From NCBI RefSeq assembly GCF_020379485.1, contig NC_063438.1:6342835-6406834 (forward strand): DNA of 64,000 bases, given 5' to 3'. Numbering within the stretch: position 1 is the first letter of the stretch; each line of letters opens with the position of its first letter. Position numbers and translations under genes: made by a program. The notes below the pieces were generated by a model, which was not told the origin of the DNA, searched no databases, and was given only the letters and a program-made list of their open reading frames with translations. This document shows, one piece after another, positions 24,188-35,836 of the stretch. The stretch comes from Brassica napus. Taxonomy: Eukaryota > Streptophyta > Magnoliopsida > Brassicales > Brassicaceae.

Positions 24188-25454
24188 TCCCTTTTATATT
24201 ATTTGAGGAGCATTAATTTAAACTAACATTGATCTCATGTGTTATTAACCAAATTGCTATTTCTTAGGTGTCAACACTAGAATCACTCTCACACCCTTTA
24301 ATTAAATACCCTCTCCTCATTAGACTAATTACATATATTGCCATTATTCATTACAATATAGCTTAACATAATATATTATATGACTCCTATCTAAATAACT
24401 GATAACTCATTTGATCATTCATTACCCATTTTTCACGCGGTTTTCTTCGTATTAATAAAAAATATTTTTATTATTGATTTTCGTAGTCACTTTATGTTTC
24501 TATATTCATCAAGTAGATACACATATATTAGTAAAAGTAGTATAACACAGGTTTTAGTTCAAAAAATATTTTTCATCTATCTTGAGACGCCTATCATATT
24601 TATAATATAAGTACAAATAAAAATCGAATATAGCTCGAAACGCCTATCATCTTTTAGAATATAAAAATCTCAAGTACAAATCTGTTTTTGTATAAGTAAG
24701 AAGGTTTGTCTCACTAAAATGATATCAACTATAAAGCAATTTTAATATCTTCAAAATGTAGAAGGAGCTATATAACTGCTTGATCTATATGGTTTGTATT
24801 AATTCTCTTATTTCAGAAGTCCTTATTGTCCAATGGTCATATGTTATTTTTTTTATATCAACCTCACATATATAAACTCATTATAGGTATAGTTATATTG
24901 AATATATAAAAAAATGTATTAAGCTATAGCCTTAACCGGTTAGCTACATATGTTATTATGTTGAATTTGAAAAATTTATTAGTCCGCTTGGACAAATTAA
25001 ATTAGATATCAATTCAAAAAATTTTATTGATTGTCTTTTTAAGTGATTAAGTATTTATCGGTAATTATGGTTATATATAAAGAAAGTTAAATTATTCTGA
25101 TTGGACAAACTAAATTACATATCAATTCCTAATTTTAATTGATTGATTTTTTATAATCATTAATCATTCATCTGTAATTACGGTTGTATATAAAGAAAGT
25201 TAGATTTAAAACTGAGTTATGGCTCTAAACCTTCAATCTACTTCAAAAACTAATATTTTTAAATATACTTCAATTACACCTAACCAGTTACACAAGTTTT
25301 TTTGGGAAAAAACTATATTATATAAATCTGCATAATTTCGTTCAATATTTTATTATATCTAATATTTGTGACTATTTTTTACTTTATAATATCTATAGAT
25401 TAAAGTAATAATCTCTTTTAATCAGTCATTCCACGCAGGGCGCGGATTATTAAG
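24188..25454 (+). mobile_element. Degenerate Helitron, probable
   Basis: The left end TCCCTTTTATATTATTTGAGG follows an A and closely resembles the start of the Helitron at 55994 (TCCCTTATATATTAATTGAGG). The right end CCACGCAGGGCGCGG (25430-25444) looks like a decayed terminal hairpin, followed by TTAAG-T where CTAG-T is expected. The length, 1.27 kb, is close to that of the copy at 40815-42083. The interior is AT-rich and non-coding. Confidence 0.5.
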
Positions 25455-25692
25455 TTAAAAACCAACTTTGAATTGTTAACTACGTCAAATTTAGAATGGG
25501 AATGTGATTGTCACTGATTGATTTTTATATTTAATTTGATTGACCAGCACCACATTAATTTCCTACAATACAACAATCAAATAGTGTAATAAGAAACAAA
25601 GGAAGTAATATATTTAGATTTCGATTTGAAATAGAAAATTTGATTGTGGCAACTAATGATAGCGAGTATACCCTAGACCTAAGCGCTTTGCA

Positions 25693-25702
25693 TATATAAA
25701 TA
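25693..25702 (+). promoter_or_regulatory. TATA box of an orphan promoter-like segment
   Basis: TATATAAATA is followed at about 30 bp by a C/T-rich stretch (ACATCTCCTCACCATTCTC) and an untranslated-leader-like sequence up to an ATG at 25785. This is the usual layout of a strong plant core promoter, but no known gene follows. Confidence 0.5.
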
Positions 25703-25784
25703 CTAGGCCTTATATCTACATCTCCTCACCATTCTCTTCTTCTCAAAACATCTTTACCACTACGATCTAGCATTCACAACAGTC

Positions 25785-25949
25785 ATGGAATTGTTTAACC
25801 ATCAATTTTTAATTTATTTTTGTTTTCTTATATTTTGTTTCCGAAGGGTTTTATTAGTTTATTGCTTATGTTTCATTTTATTTCTACTTCATAATTTATT
25901 TATATTAGTATTTACTTACTCTTATTATTTATTAATTCGCTTCAATTAA
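25785..25949 (+). pseudogene. 54-codon frame behind an orphan promoter
   Basis: ATG at 25785, stop TAA at 25947-25949. The product begins MELFNHQFLIYFCFLIFCF and is almost entirely hydrophobic (L, I, F, Y), reflecting AT-rich DNA. I do not recognise it. It is listed because of the convincing promoter and leader before it. The likeliest reading is that the start of a former gene survives and the sequence after the first few codons has been replaced by unrelated AT-rich DNA. A true short hydrophobic peptide is less likely. Confidence 0.3.
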
Positions 25950-26744
25950 ACAAACAAAAATATAAGTTAAAAAAACGAAGATTAAATGGTTAGTGAATGG
26001 TTAGTGAAACGCAGAATTTTCTTTAAAGTTTTTAAAATATGTAGTATTTATTTCTATGATTTTTACTTTTATAATAACTATTAATTAAAAGTGATAATCT
26101 CTTTAAATCTACTCATCACCTAGTTTAAATTAATATAACATAACAAAAGTCTTATTGAAAGTGTTGGGTCCGAGTCATCCATTGCCGTTTTTCTTCACAG
26201 CTATCCACTATCAATTAAGGGATTAATCTCGGGTTTTCGACATTTAAACTTAGAAATTCATATGACTCGTGCTCGTGAGGATAAAATAATTAGTAGTATT
26301 AGTAAAATGAGTTGTGCTATCTAATATATTTAATTTTACACGACGTTTAGATTACTGACGAACAAAAATAAAGTATACATCACATTTAGATTACATAGGT
26401 TGGGTATTATAATTATATATACGATGTGAACTTGCGGAAACATATGTGGCTAACGTAAAACGTTTACTTTTACCAATAACCAGAAGAACGAAAAATCCAA
26501 ATGTAAGCCTTTAGTCGAAAAAAAAATCAAATCAAATCTGTGTCTATCGAATTATATTCATATATTAAACACTTATTACATTTTACATCTTTGTTGACGT
26601 ACGTGATCGATCGTATTTTATGCGTGTCCAAAACAATTAATGTAAAGAAAACAGCAACATATATAAAAAGGTTTTTTTTTGGATAACTTTGGTATGATCG
26701 CAAATGTTTTCTAGGTTCAAAGACTAATCACCGAAAGACTCATA

Positions 26745-26840
26745 AAAATATGAGTTTTTTTTCCTACTAAAAACGTTTATGGGTGGCAGGAGAATCGAAT
26801 CCATGGCGGAAGCTCCAGACCAAGATCATTTGGTTACATA
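26745..26840 (-). mobile_element. Possible tRNA-derived SINE fragment
   Basis: On the minus strand a GGATTCGATTC motif (close to the pol III box B) lies about 25 bases after TAACCAAATGATCTTGG (a weak box A), and an A-rich stretch follows. No target duplication was found. It may equally be a decayed tRNA-like sequence of another origin. Confidence 0.35.
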
Positions 26841-27141
26841 TATAGAAAGTTTACGATCCACATTTCATTTTCATATACAAATATAACTTGCTAACTCCGT
26901 TATCGATCAGATTAATTACCATAATATCTAGACCATATGGTTTTGAGTTTATGAGATGCCATATTATACGTAACTATAAGTTATACATAAGTAATACACG
27001 TTATCACAAATTTGGTATATGGATCAATCGAACGATAACAAGAAAACAAACTTTACAAGAAGTAGAATATTACAAACACTATGGTGTGTGAGTACGACTT
27101 TAATAGAGAAAAAGGGTTTGATTGATATGGTTGTTTAAAGG

Positions 27142-27302
27142 TAGGGTCGGTCCTGAGATTTTGAAAGCATGTGCCTGTGTCTATGTAAAACATATAAATT
27201 TAGAAGCTTAAATTTTTTTTCTGAAATCTATTTGTATATAAGTTTTTTTAAAAAATTTAGAAGTCTGTTGCAAATGTTTCGGTAGGCATTCTCCCAGCCC
27301 TG
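27142..27302. mobile_element. Small non-autonomous hAT element
   Basis: A 161-bp insert flanked by a perfect 8-bp target duplication, TTTAAAGG (27134-27141 and 27303-27310). The ends are TAGGGTCGGTCCTGAG on the left and CAGGGCTGGGAG on the inverted right. The 8-bp duplication and YAGGG termini fit the hAT superfamily. There is no coding capacity. Confidence 0.8.
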
Positions 27303-28270
27303 TTTAAAGGAAAGAAACACATTCATGTGCCCCCTCATTGTAAGATGGTCGTTGTTTCATTTCAAAAGAGATTTTGACTCCTTGGTTACAAAATACAAAG
27401 TAATTAGAAAAGCTCCTAAATAGCATTTAATTTATCAGGCCACCTAATTATAATCACTAGGATATACTTATTATATATGTAACGTTCTTAGGAATTAAAA
27501 AAAAAAGAAGAAAAAAAAATGTTTGGCCATGGGATTCATTTCCCAAAGCATGCATGTTCATACACTTCATGCCATTCCACAGTTACGTATCCAAATGCAC
27601 AAGGATTACTATTACAAAATTATAATAGTATTAGTATGGCCGTTTAATGAGAACGTGTTCACACGCAATCACATTATGTGAGTTACTTTGGAGTGATTAA
27701 GTACTAATTATATATAAAATGGACAACAAAAATGAAAAAAGAATCTTCTACGATGTTGCTACATGCACACGTTGATGACTTATCGCATGGGTTTGGACGC
27801 TTTGTAGGTAAGTCAAGGTTTTCGTTCTTATCGTCTCTTTTATCGTTCCTATAAGCTATTTTAGATTATTTATATTTCAGTTTACAAAACATGTTTTACA
27901 GCTTATAATGTAGAAATTAAAGTCATTGATCCATGTAAGTGTGTAACCATATGTATTCGGCAGTTTATTAATGATTTAGTTAAATTGTTTTTTATAAATA
28001 TCAAAGGGGAAATTTGTTTAAAACCAAAATGGGATTAATAATTAAGAATATAGCTATGATGATTTCTTGTTCCACTTTTGAGACAGATTCTTCTCGAGGG
28101 ATTCAAGTCAAGCATTACAATACAAAGTTGCTTTCCAAATGATGAACCCTACTTTTGACAGATTGCTTCTCTCTATAACTCGCACTAAAATACAATATAT
28201 GGTACTGATATTTATTGGTTTTATTGATTGAAGAAGCTTTAAATCTTTGGTAGAGTAATATTTATTACAA

Positions 28271-31200
28271 TCAAGCAGCGAGTACCAGAACTTTGATGGT
28301 TCCTTGGCTATTCGCAGTCAGCATCGTGGGACTATCGCTCTTCCAGCAAACCGCACTAATAAAGTATGAACCCGCCTCTTCCTCTGCTTCCTCCATGTCT
28401 AGTGATCCAAACCTATGCGATGTCACAGGTTTCGTGATCTCCTACAATCCCACATCCACCAAATACTTGAGCAACGAGAGATTCAACATGTATAAATGAT
28501 AAATGGAGGCAGAGGTTTGAGATTTTGTGAAACCTTGTGATATACATATACTTCATTTGTCTCGCTTCCGCAGGCGAGATACTCGCTGTTCACTGTGAGA
28601 CCCACAAAGTTCTTCTCGTTAGTGTGTCCTCTAAATGTCCGAACCTGAAAAAGAGAGAGTGAATATTGAACAACATATGCAAGACTTGTTTCTTTGTGCG
28701 GGAAGTAATATTACAGGCAAGTTGTCCTTGACATCCCATAAGCGTAGTGTGCTATCAGTAGACGCAGACGCGAGCTCGTTGTTGGACAAAAACTTCACAT
28801 AGGAGACCGCTTTCTTGTGTCCACTGAAGACATGAAGTGGTTGGCTTATGTTTCTTAAATCGTAGTAATGGATGTGATGATCAGCTGATCCGACCTGCAA
28901 TATGTCAAAAGGCTTAAAGATTATATCTGAAGAGGTGTGGCAGTGTGAAGATGATCATGATCGGATAGATCAAACATGAATGTGATGAAAATATATACCG
29001 CAATGAAGTTGCTTGAGCCAGGATTGTACTTGACACAACAAATGTTTGCTTTCATATCAATGTTAAGCACACTTGCTTCCTGCCTTGTGCACCAAACTTT
29101 AACCTGGTTCAAACACATATCACAATAGTTTTTTTTTTTTTTTTTTGAACACCACACATATCACAATAGTTTAATTAACTAATGTGACCTTCATACTCCA
29201 GATACATTGCACGGTTTCAACATACCTTACAATCGTCACTACCAGACACAAGCATAGATGGTTCTGTTCGCGAAAAGTCAACGCTCCAGGCACGTTTTTC
29301 GTGCTCTTCATACTCCATAAGACTCTGTCACCAGTTGTTTAATTAAAAATTTAGATACATTGCACAGTATCTTAAAGGTGCGATGCTGGAGTAGTAGGGC
29401 AAAGTAATCACCTGTCTAGTGGTTACATCCCACACAGTTACTATTCCTTCATAATCACTGCTTGCTATATGGTTTTTCTCATGCTTATTCCAACTCAAAC
29501 AACTAAGTTTGGAGCGAGTTGACATCTCCACAATCGGACACTGTATATCTGCCGGTTCATTGACAACCTGAAAAGTATGCACAACCATCTTCAACTAACC
29601 CACCAGAGTCCATTATATAGAATACTAAAACTAACAATTTGGTAATTTAGAAGCTTGGACATAATTGTTCTATGAAATACTAAGAAAATAAAGGCCAAAT
29701 GGCTATCATGCATCACAACTAGACTTTCTTCAACAAATGCTACATCTTAGTTTCCTTGTCAAGTATTCCCCAATTGAGATGCACGACATTTCACAAGAGC
29801 ATAACTCTGGCAAAGATGATTCAATTGGTATGTAAATGAATGCTCTCTAAGATTTTTTTGAACTTACCGAAGAGAAGTCAAAAACCTTTATACATCTAGA
29901 AACACCAGCAGTGGCGAAGAGCTCATCATCACGATCAAACTCTATGCTGAAAAGGAACAAGACCCTCTCTTTCAGTAATCTCAACAAGATAACGAACAAG
30001 GAGAAAGAACTCACCTTGATACAATGTTGGCTGAATGAAATATATCCCCATGCCGGATCTCCGCTATAACTCTCAGACGACTGTACATAAAGAGTATAAT
30101 CAAAATTCAGATGGTCTAAAACATCTCTAATGCACGAGTGCAACTAATTAGAAAAGGGACATTCACTAATCAAACCTGTAGCGAGTAAAGGTAGTGAGCA
30201 CAGATTGAAAATCTGCAAGGCCGTGGCTGTATCCTTCCCTACGTACTACACTATTATCACTTTCTTGATTAGTATGTGGTTGGTCTACCAACTGACGCCG
30301 CTTTTGGAGGTAACACTCTTGTAGATCGTTGAACTACAAGAAAAGACACTCAAAACGAAATTAGCCAATCAACAAGACATTTTCAAGATGACGAGCAGAC
30401 AAGAAAGAACAAACCTGAGCATGGATCCGTTTCTTCCTGGCCATTGAGACAGATGACTGATTCAAACTCTGGGAATCTGATCCACTCTGTGCATCCTTTT
30501 TCGATATCCCGTGAGAGCTTCCTTGTGCCTTTCCCTCTACTACCTTTTTGTTTTGAAAATTGCCTGATGGATTCCCTCCTCTTATGCTCAGAGAATTGGA
30601 GTTGAAGCCGGTGTGACTCTTCTCGAGGGGCCATGCATTTCGTGTGCTTGGATCATCTCCGAGCATTCGTAACTTCACAGAGTACCTATCCCGAGCACGG
30701 TACAAATCTATTCTATGTCTCTCAACTGCATTTATGTCTTCTTTAATATACTGAAGATCAGTTTGCACCTACAACAACAACGGGAGAACTTCTTTGAATC
30801 AAAAATAACAAGTTTGAAGCGCAACAGGAATAGCTATTAATAGGCAAACCAGATGCTACTCCAGAATCCAAGACAAAACCAACCTCATTAAGTTCATCAA
30901 CTTTCTGCTTCCTCAGACAATGCAAAAAGTCCAAGAGTATCTGCATGTTCCTCTCAGCTTCTTCCTGTTCCATTTTCCTCTTCTTTTCCGCAAGAAGTGT
31001 CAGCAGATTATCAACCTCTTTAATTGACACATCACAACCCTGTCTAAGGAAGAAAGCAAAAAGTAAAAATTTGATTTAAAAAAATAAAAAGACTTTCAGA
31101 CAGAGAATTGGTTCTACTCCAAATAATTAATCTGACAAAACCAACGTAAAGAGGAGTAGTAGAACACAAAGGCTTGTCAGGAAACCGACCCGTTGTAATG

Positions 31201-31729
31201 CGTCCCGAAACTGATCCAAAGGCGATGCAGTTTTCGACACATGCCGAGCTGAAGTTTTCTTCAACAGCTACACAGATAGTAAAAAAAAAAACAAGTCATA
31301 TAATAAGCCTCCATTTCAGACAACAGTTTCTCTAACCAAGTTTTCTATTACAAGTTCAGCAAAACAACACTTGTATGAGTGAGTGTGAGCAAGATAAGAA
31401 AGAGAGACCTTATCAAGTAAGAAGTTAGGGTAAAGCTGATTATTTGTGAGGTGCTGGCTACAACAGGGACAATCGCTCTTGTTCCTAAGGTGCGTGATGA
31501 TGCACATGTAGCAGAAGCTATGTCCACACGCCGTGAGGAAAGCGTCCTTTATAACCTGCATACAAATCGGACAGAGCAAGTCCTTATCCAGATCCGGAGC
31601 TCCAATCTCCAAACCACCGCTTCCTCCTTCGTCGTTTTCGTGGCGGTGGTTGGGGCCTTCTCCGATGGAGGAGGCTCTCGGATCGGGTTTCACAGCCGGA
31701 ACTAGCGGATCCTTCCTAATCTCTTCCAT
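28271..31729 (-). CDS. COP1: E3 ubiquitin ligase COP1, 13 exons, intact
   Basis: Constitutive photomorphogenic 1, the RING/WD40 ligase that marks HY5 and other light-response factors for degradation in darkness, working with SPA proteins. Coding exons (high to low coordinates): 31729-31409, 31267-31190, 31039-30884, 30768-30415, 30333-30176, 30080-30015, 29946-29868, 29567-29412, 29324-29226, 29103-28999, 28894-28715, 28644-28534, 28441-28271. All introns are GT-AG, and frame is kept throughout, giving 677 residues (Arabidopsis has 675). Residues 53-90 form a C3HC4 RING with all eight ligands (C53, C56, C68, H70, C73, C76, C87, C90). A coiled coil covers about 120-210, a basic ARKKR nuclear signal lies near 295-299, and the WD40 propeller fills the C-terminal half up to KVLVLAA. 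No disabling change was seen. The upstream region is altered by a LINE inserted about 220 bp before the ATG. Confidence 0.97.
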
Positions 31730-31946
31730 AATTCGTTTTCCTTTTTGCTCTCAATTTTTTGTTTAATTTGGTTGGGTGGGGGGGAGTGGTGGGTATGGCG
31801 GATATGAGGAGGAGGGAGGTGGGGTCGACGGTGGCTCTTTTCTGAGGATGCAAAACATACACGTTGCTGTCGACGCGCTAGCTTCCGCGCGTGTGGCTGT
31901 CGTTTTTAATTGTAATAAAATCTTCGGAACGACGCCGTTTGAGCTC
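31730..31946 (-). promoter_or_regulatory. COP1 proximal upstream region left before the LINE
   Basis: Only about 217 bp of native sequence lie between the COP1 start codon and the LINE target duplication at 31947. The part next to the ATG would be the 5' UTR. Positions 31915-31942 are the start of unit 1 of the split tandem repeat also seen from 35837. Confidence 0.6.
31915..31942. repeat. Start of tandem-repeat unit 1, cut off by the LINE
   Basis: These 28 bases, centred on TTCGGAACGACGCCGTTT, recur exactly at 35837-35864. They are not the LINE target duplication: the LINE has its own 14-bp duplication further in. They mark the beginning of two tandem copies of a ~165-bp native sequence. 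Confidence 0.85.
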
Positions 31947-32022
31947 ATGATGTTGTTTTTTTTTTTGGGTAGGAATATGGGAGTTAACTCCCAAGATTTA
32001 TTCAAAAAAACATAAAACCAGT

Positions 32023-32715
32023 CTACAATTGAGCTAGTCGTGGTTGAGAAGATCCAGCGACATCCTCTTGCAAAACAACAGCAACCTCCAACGGTGCCTC
32101 ATCAAAACTATGTAAACCAAACGGAAGAGAAAATGCAAGGTTGGCTAACCCGTCAGATAAGCGGTTTGCTTCCCTATACACATGAACAATCTGGACTAAC
32201 CAGTCCTGTTTGAGAAAGCCATGGCACATTCGTACCAGGAAAGACAAAGGATGAGTGTCCCCAATCCCTGTCGTAAGAAACTCCACCACCTCCTTGGAAT
32301 CAACTTCTAGCTCCAGCTTTCTGACTCCTTTCTCCCAAGCGATAACGAGCCCATAATAAACTCCCCACAATTCTGCCAATGGAGCTCCGCATCTTCCTAT
32401 ATTAATGGCAAAACCACCACACCACTCCCCTTCAGTATTTCGTAACACTCCACCTGCAGTTGCAGGTCCCGGGTTCCCGTGCGACGCCCCGTCGGTATTC
32501 ATCTTCATCCATCCGACTTGTGAGGGCGTCCATCTCACCAATATTTCGACTTTTTGCCCCGCGTTTCTAGTTCCTCTCTCTACTTCATTCGCTAGCAGCA
32601 CTTCCTTAGCCAAGTTCCTCAAGAAACCTACTATGTCCCTCCATACCTTCTGTTTCTCACCAAATATATTACCACATCTCCACTTCCATCCCCACCACAC
32701 CGCCAGAGCAAACAT
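32023..32715 (-). pseudogene. LINE RNase H domain, cut from the RT part by stops
   Basis: A 230-codon frame in the same phase as the reverse transcriptase frame upstream but separated from it by TAA (32848-32850) and, near 32770, TAG. It contains a plant LINE-type RNase H (RVT_3): MNTDGASHGNPG carries the first catalytic aspartate, APLAELWGVYYGL the glutamate, LEVDSKEVV the second aspartate, and REANRLSDGLANLA the last aspartate. All catalytic residues are present. It would be read only as the C-terminus of the LINE polyprotein. Confidence 0.85.
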
Positions 32716-32847
32716 CGACGACCACCTGATCCCACTCTTTATTTCATTATCACTCAGATATTTGTATAACTATTCCAGTAGCGGCATCGAAAAGAACACA
32801 ACTCTCTTCTCAGCTGGCACAAAATGGTCCCATATTCCTCTCATTGC

Positions 32848-35457
32848 TTAACAATCTCTAATCACATGAAGAATCGTCTCTATTCCTCCTTTACAAACTT
32901 GACACACATCAGTTCCACTGAGATGCCGTCTATAACGTTCAGCATTCGTCATAATAACTTGATTTCCAACTAACCAGAGGAAGGTCTTCACTCTTTCAGG
33001 GGCCACCACATGCCACATTCTTCTAAACAGGTTCCCCATAAATGGTCTTGGGCTTTCATCTCTCGTGATTAGTTCATAAGCGGTCTTTACGGTAAATTTT
33101 TCATTCTTAGTCTGACCCCAAGCTAAGCGATCTTCTCCTTCACTAACCATGTCCACCACTACAGCCGCCAGCTCTAATCGACTCTCTTCTGTTACAAAGG
33201 GAGCAATTCGGGTTTGATCCCAACCACCACCTGCTATCCACATGTCTCTAGCAGTGACATTTGTACTTCCCTCTGGTAGCTCCTCGATTATAACTGATGT
33301 TAGCGATCGGTTTGAAAGCCATCTATCTGTCCAGAACCGAATCTCTCTCCCATTTCCAATGACCCAGCTATGTCCTCTAGAAACCACTTCCCTTAACCCC
33401 AGCGCCACACTCCTCCAGGTAGACGATCCATTACTCTTCACTTTCATCCAAGATAAGTCATGAATATTACCCACTGCATACTTACGTCTTAGTACCCGAG
33501 CCCACAAACTCTCAGTGTCTTGCAGTAGTCGCCATCCCACTTTCGCAATTAAAGCTTTGTTCATATCTCTCGACCTTCGAATTCCAAGACCCCCTTCATC
33601 TTTTAATTTACACAACTTATCCCATGAAACCAAGTGTTTTCCACTCCCCCACACAAAATCTCTGGATAAGCTATCCAGTTTATCAAGAATGCACCCTGGT
33701 AAGATTATTGTACTCATCGAATGCACCGGTATTGATGACAGCACCAACTTTGTCATAGTTATCCTTCCCGCAAGACTTAGTGTTTGTTTCTTCCACCCCG
33801 ATAATCGTGAAGCAACTTTCTCCAGGACCTCCCCGAACGTATCCTTGTTTATCCTCTTCTGTAGTATAGGCATCCCCAAGTATTTGCCCAACTCCCTTGT
33901 TGATGCAATTCCACTCTCGCGGCTTATTCTCTCACCTCGTTCTCTAGTAACATTGCTTGAGAAGAAAATTTTAGACTTCGGGAGGCTTACTTTTTGCCCC
34001 GAAGCTTTACAAAAGGCCTCCAACACCTTCCTTATTAGTCTTACTTGCGTCACTGATGCCTCGGCAAATAGAATCAAGTCATCAGCAAAACAGATATGTG
34101 ATAACTCCGGACCACCTCTCGATAGTCTAATGGGCTTCCATCTCTTCCCTTCTACTGCTTCATCAATCAAGTGACACAGCCTTTCCATGAAGAGCACAAA
34201 CAGATATTGTGACAAGAGATCTCCTTGTCTTAGCCCTCTCTCTGGTTTGAACGGTTCTGTTTTCTCACCATTCCACAAAATACTCATCGAGGGACCCGAA
34301 ACACAATCCATAATCCTACCAACCCAAATCTCTGATAGTCCTGCAGCTCTCAACGTATCCTCCAAGAAATCCCATCGCAACCTATCATAGGCCTTTTCCA
34401 AGTCAAGTTTCAAAAGCATCCATCCCTTCCGACCCTTCTTTCTTCTCATCGAATGAACTGCCTCCTGCACTACTACGATATTGTCTGCACTGAGTCTTTC
34501 CGGGATGAAGCTAGACTGAGCAGGACCAATTAATTTTGTCATAACCCCCTTTAATCTTCCCACCATGGCCTTTGTAATGATCTTAAACAACACATTACAA
34601 AGACTTATCGGACGAAACTGTGTAATACTCTCTGGTTTAGTCACTTTCGGTATGAACACCACAAGAGCATCATTTGTGTCCTCCGGTAGCTTCCCATTCT
34701 CGAAAAATTTAGTAGCAAAACTCACCACAGAACCCCCTACTGTTTCCCAACATCTCTGGTAGAAAACCGGTTGAAATCCATCAGGTCCTGGTGCTTTGAA
34801 GCTACCCATATCTCTCACTGCTTTCTCCACTTCATCTGCTGAAAAGGTCTTGTTCAGATTCTCATAGTCATGGCTTGTGAGACTCGCAAATCGCCTCACC
34901 AATAAGCCTTGGGTTTCAGTATCCACGTCCTCCAGAGAATATAACTTTTTGAAGTAGTTCACTGCTAGTTCCTCAAGCTCCTGAGCCTCTGATACCCATT
35001 GGTTATCATTATTTCTCAGCATCTCGACTTTGTTTCGCCTTCTTCGTATAATTGTGGACATGTGAAAGAACTTTGTATTCCTATCTCCATGGACAACCCA
35101 CTTCTCCCGCGATTTTTGAAACCAAAGAACTTCTTCTTGTTCAAGAACAATCTCAAATTCCTTAAGAAGCTCCCCCTCTGCTACAAGCAACGCATCAGAT
35201 TGATTCTCTTCAATCTTTTTCTGTATCTCTTCTATATCCCGAACTAGTTTTTCCTTTCTTCTTTGCACATTACCAAAGACTTCCTTATTCCATCTCCGAA
35301 GAGCCACTCCCAGTCTAGCTAGAGCCTCTCTTGTATCAAAGTCCCTATCCCATGAGGATGCTAATAGCTCTTTGAACTCGCTATGCTGAAGCCAGGCCGC
35401 CTCAAAGCGAAAAGGCCGGCGACATGCATTTCCTTTCACCTCGGGTGTCAGTTGCAT
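32848..35457 (-). pseudogene. LINE reverse transcriptase (ORF2) without endonuclease
   Basis: The open frame runs to 35493, but the last codons (35458-35493) come from the target duplication and the MITE next to it, so the ATGs there are accidental. The frame holds the linker after the endonuclease, the RT domain (KAPGPDGFQ, then FRPISLCNVLFKIITKAM, LDLEKAYDR, GLRQGDLLS and the catalytic FADDLILFAEA) and the zf-RVT domain at the C-terminus (VKTFLWLV...CQVCKGGIETILHV). LRQGDLLSQYLF differs slightly from the usual RQGDPLSPYLF. The frame stops at 32848-32850, after which the same frame continues to RNase H. The enzyme normally copies LINE RNA at a nicked target; this copy lacks the nickase. Confidence 0.92.
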
Positions 35458-35483
35458 ATGATGTTGTTTTTCCATCGTCAATA

Positions 35484-35723
35484 CTCCTTCCATTCTCGAA
35501 ATAAGATTTTTTAGAGTTTCTTGTTTGACAAAAATAATTTTTTTTATATTTTTAAGTATTTTTGTATATTTTTAAAAAAACATTAATTATAAATATTAAA
35601 TTGTGAACATTAATTATTGAAAAGTGTATTAAAAAATAAATTGTAAATTAAATTATAAATATTTATTATATTTTTAATAAACGTGAAAATTTTAGAAAAT
35701 CTTATTTTGAGGAACAAAGAGAG
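35484..35723. mobile_element. Stowaway-like MITE next to the LINE
   Basis: The left end CTCCTTCCATTCTCGAAATAAGATTTT and the right end, inverted, CTCTTTGTTCCTCAAAATAAGATTTTC form inverted repeats. TA lies on both sides (35482-35483 and 35724-35725). At 240 bp it matches the size of the other copies here. It sits 12 bp beyond the LINE target duplication, so both elements landed in the same native repeat unit. Confidence 0.8.
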
Positions 35724-35725
35724 TA

Positions 35726-35836
35726 TTAGTTTAACCCTCAAAATAAACATTAACGGAGGACCGAAAATGAAATGTTATGACGTGGCGTATGTTATGACGT
35801 GGCGTATCACTATTGGATGCAAGGAACAAGTGACCG
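35726..35836. repeat. End of tandem-repeat unit 1, with doubled TGACGTGG
   Basis: The continuation of the unit that starts at 31915. It aligns to 35881-35990 (TTAGTTTAA, AAATAAAC, AAAATGAAAT-TTATGAC, GACGTGGCGT and GGATGCAAG in the same order). It carries ATGTTATGACGTGGCGT twice in a row (about 35772-35805). TGACGTGG is a bZIP (ACGT-core) binding site. Confidence 0.8.

Larger units (their letters stand above)
25455..28270. other. Intergenic region downstream of COP1
   Basis: Mostly AT-rich and non-coding. It holds an orphan promoter and short frame (25640-25949), a possible tRNA-derived SINE piece (about 26745-26840), a small hAT-type element (27142-27302), and at its right edge the probable COP1 3' UTR (about 28080-28270). 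No other gene seen. Confidence 0.5.
31947..35471 (-). mobile_element. 5'-truncated LINE between COP1 and its neighbour
   Basis: A 14-bp target duplication, ATGATGTTGTTTTT, lies at 31947-31960 and 35458-35471. The LINE itself is 31961-35457 (3.5 kb) on the minus strand; its poly-A tail is the T run at about 31956-31966. The first open reading frame (gag-like) and the apurinic endonuclease domain are absent, the normal result of incomplete reverse transcription. What remains is the segment after the endonuclease, reverse transcriptase, the zinc-binding zf-RVT region and RNase H. Two in-frame stops in the 3' part mean it cannot make the full product. Its full RNase H motif set and clear target duplication suggest moderate youth. 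Confidence 0.9.

Noticed and set aside
33242..34762. Several plus-strand frames of 65-219 codons
   Set aside because: They are antisense to the LINE reverse transcriptase and have no family features.
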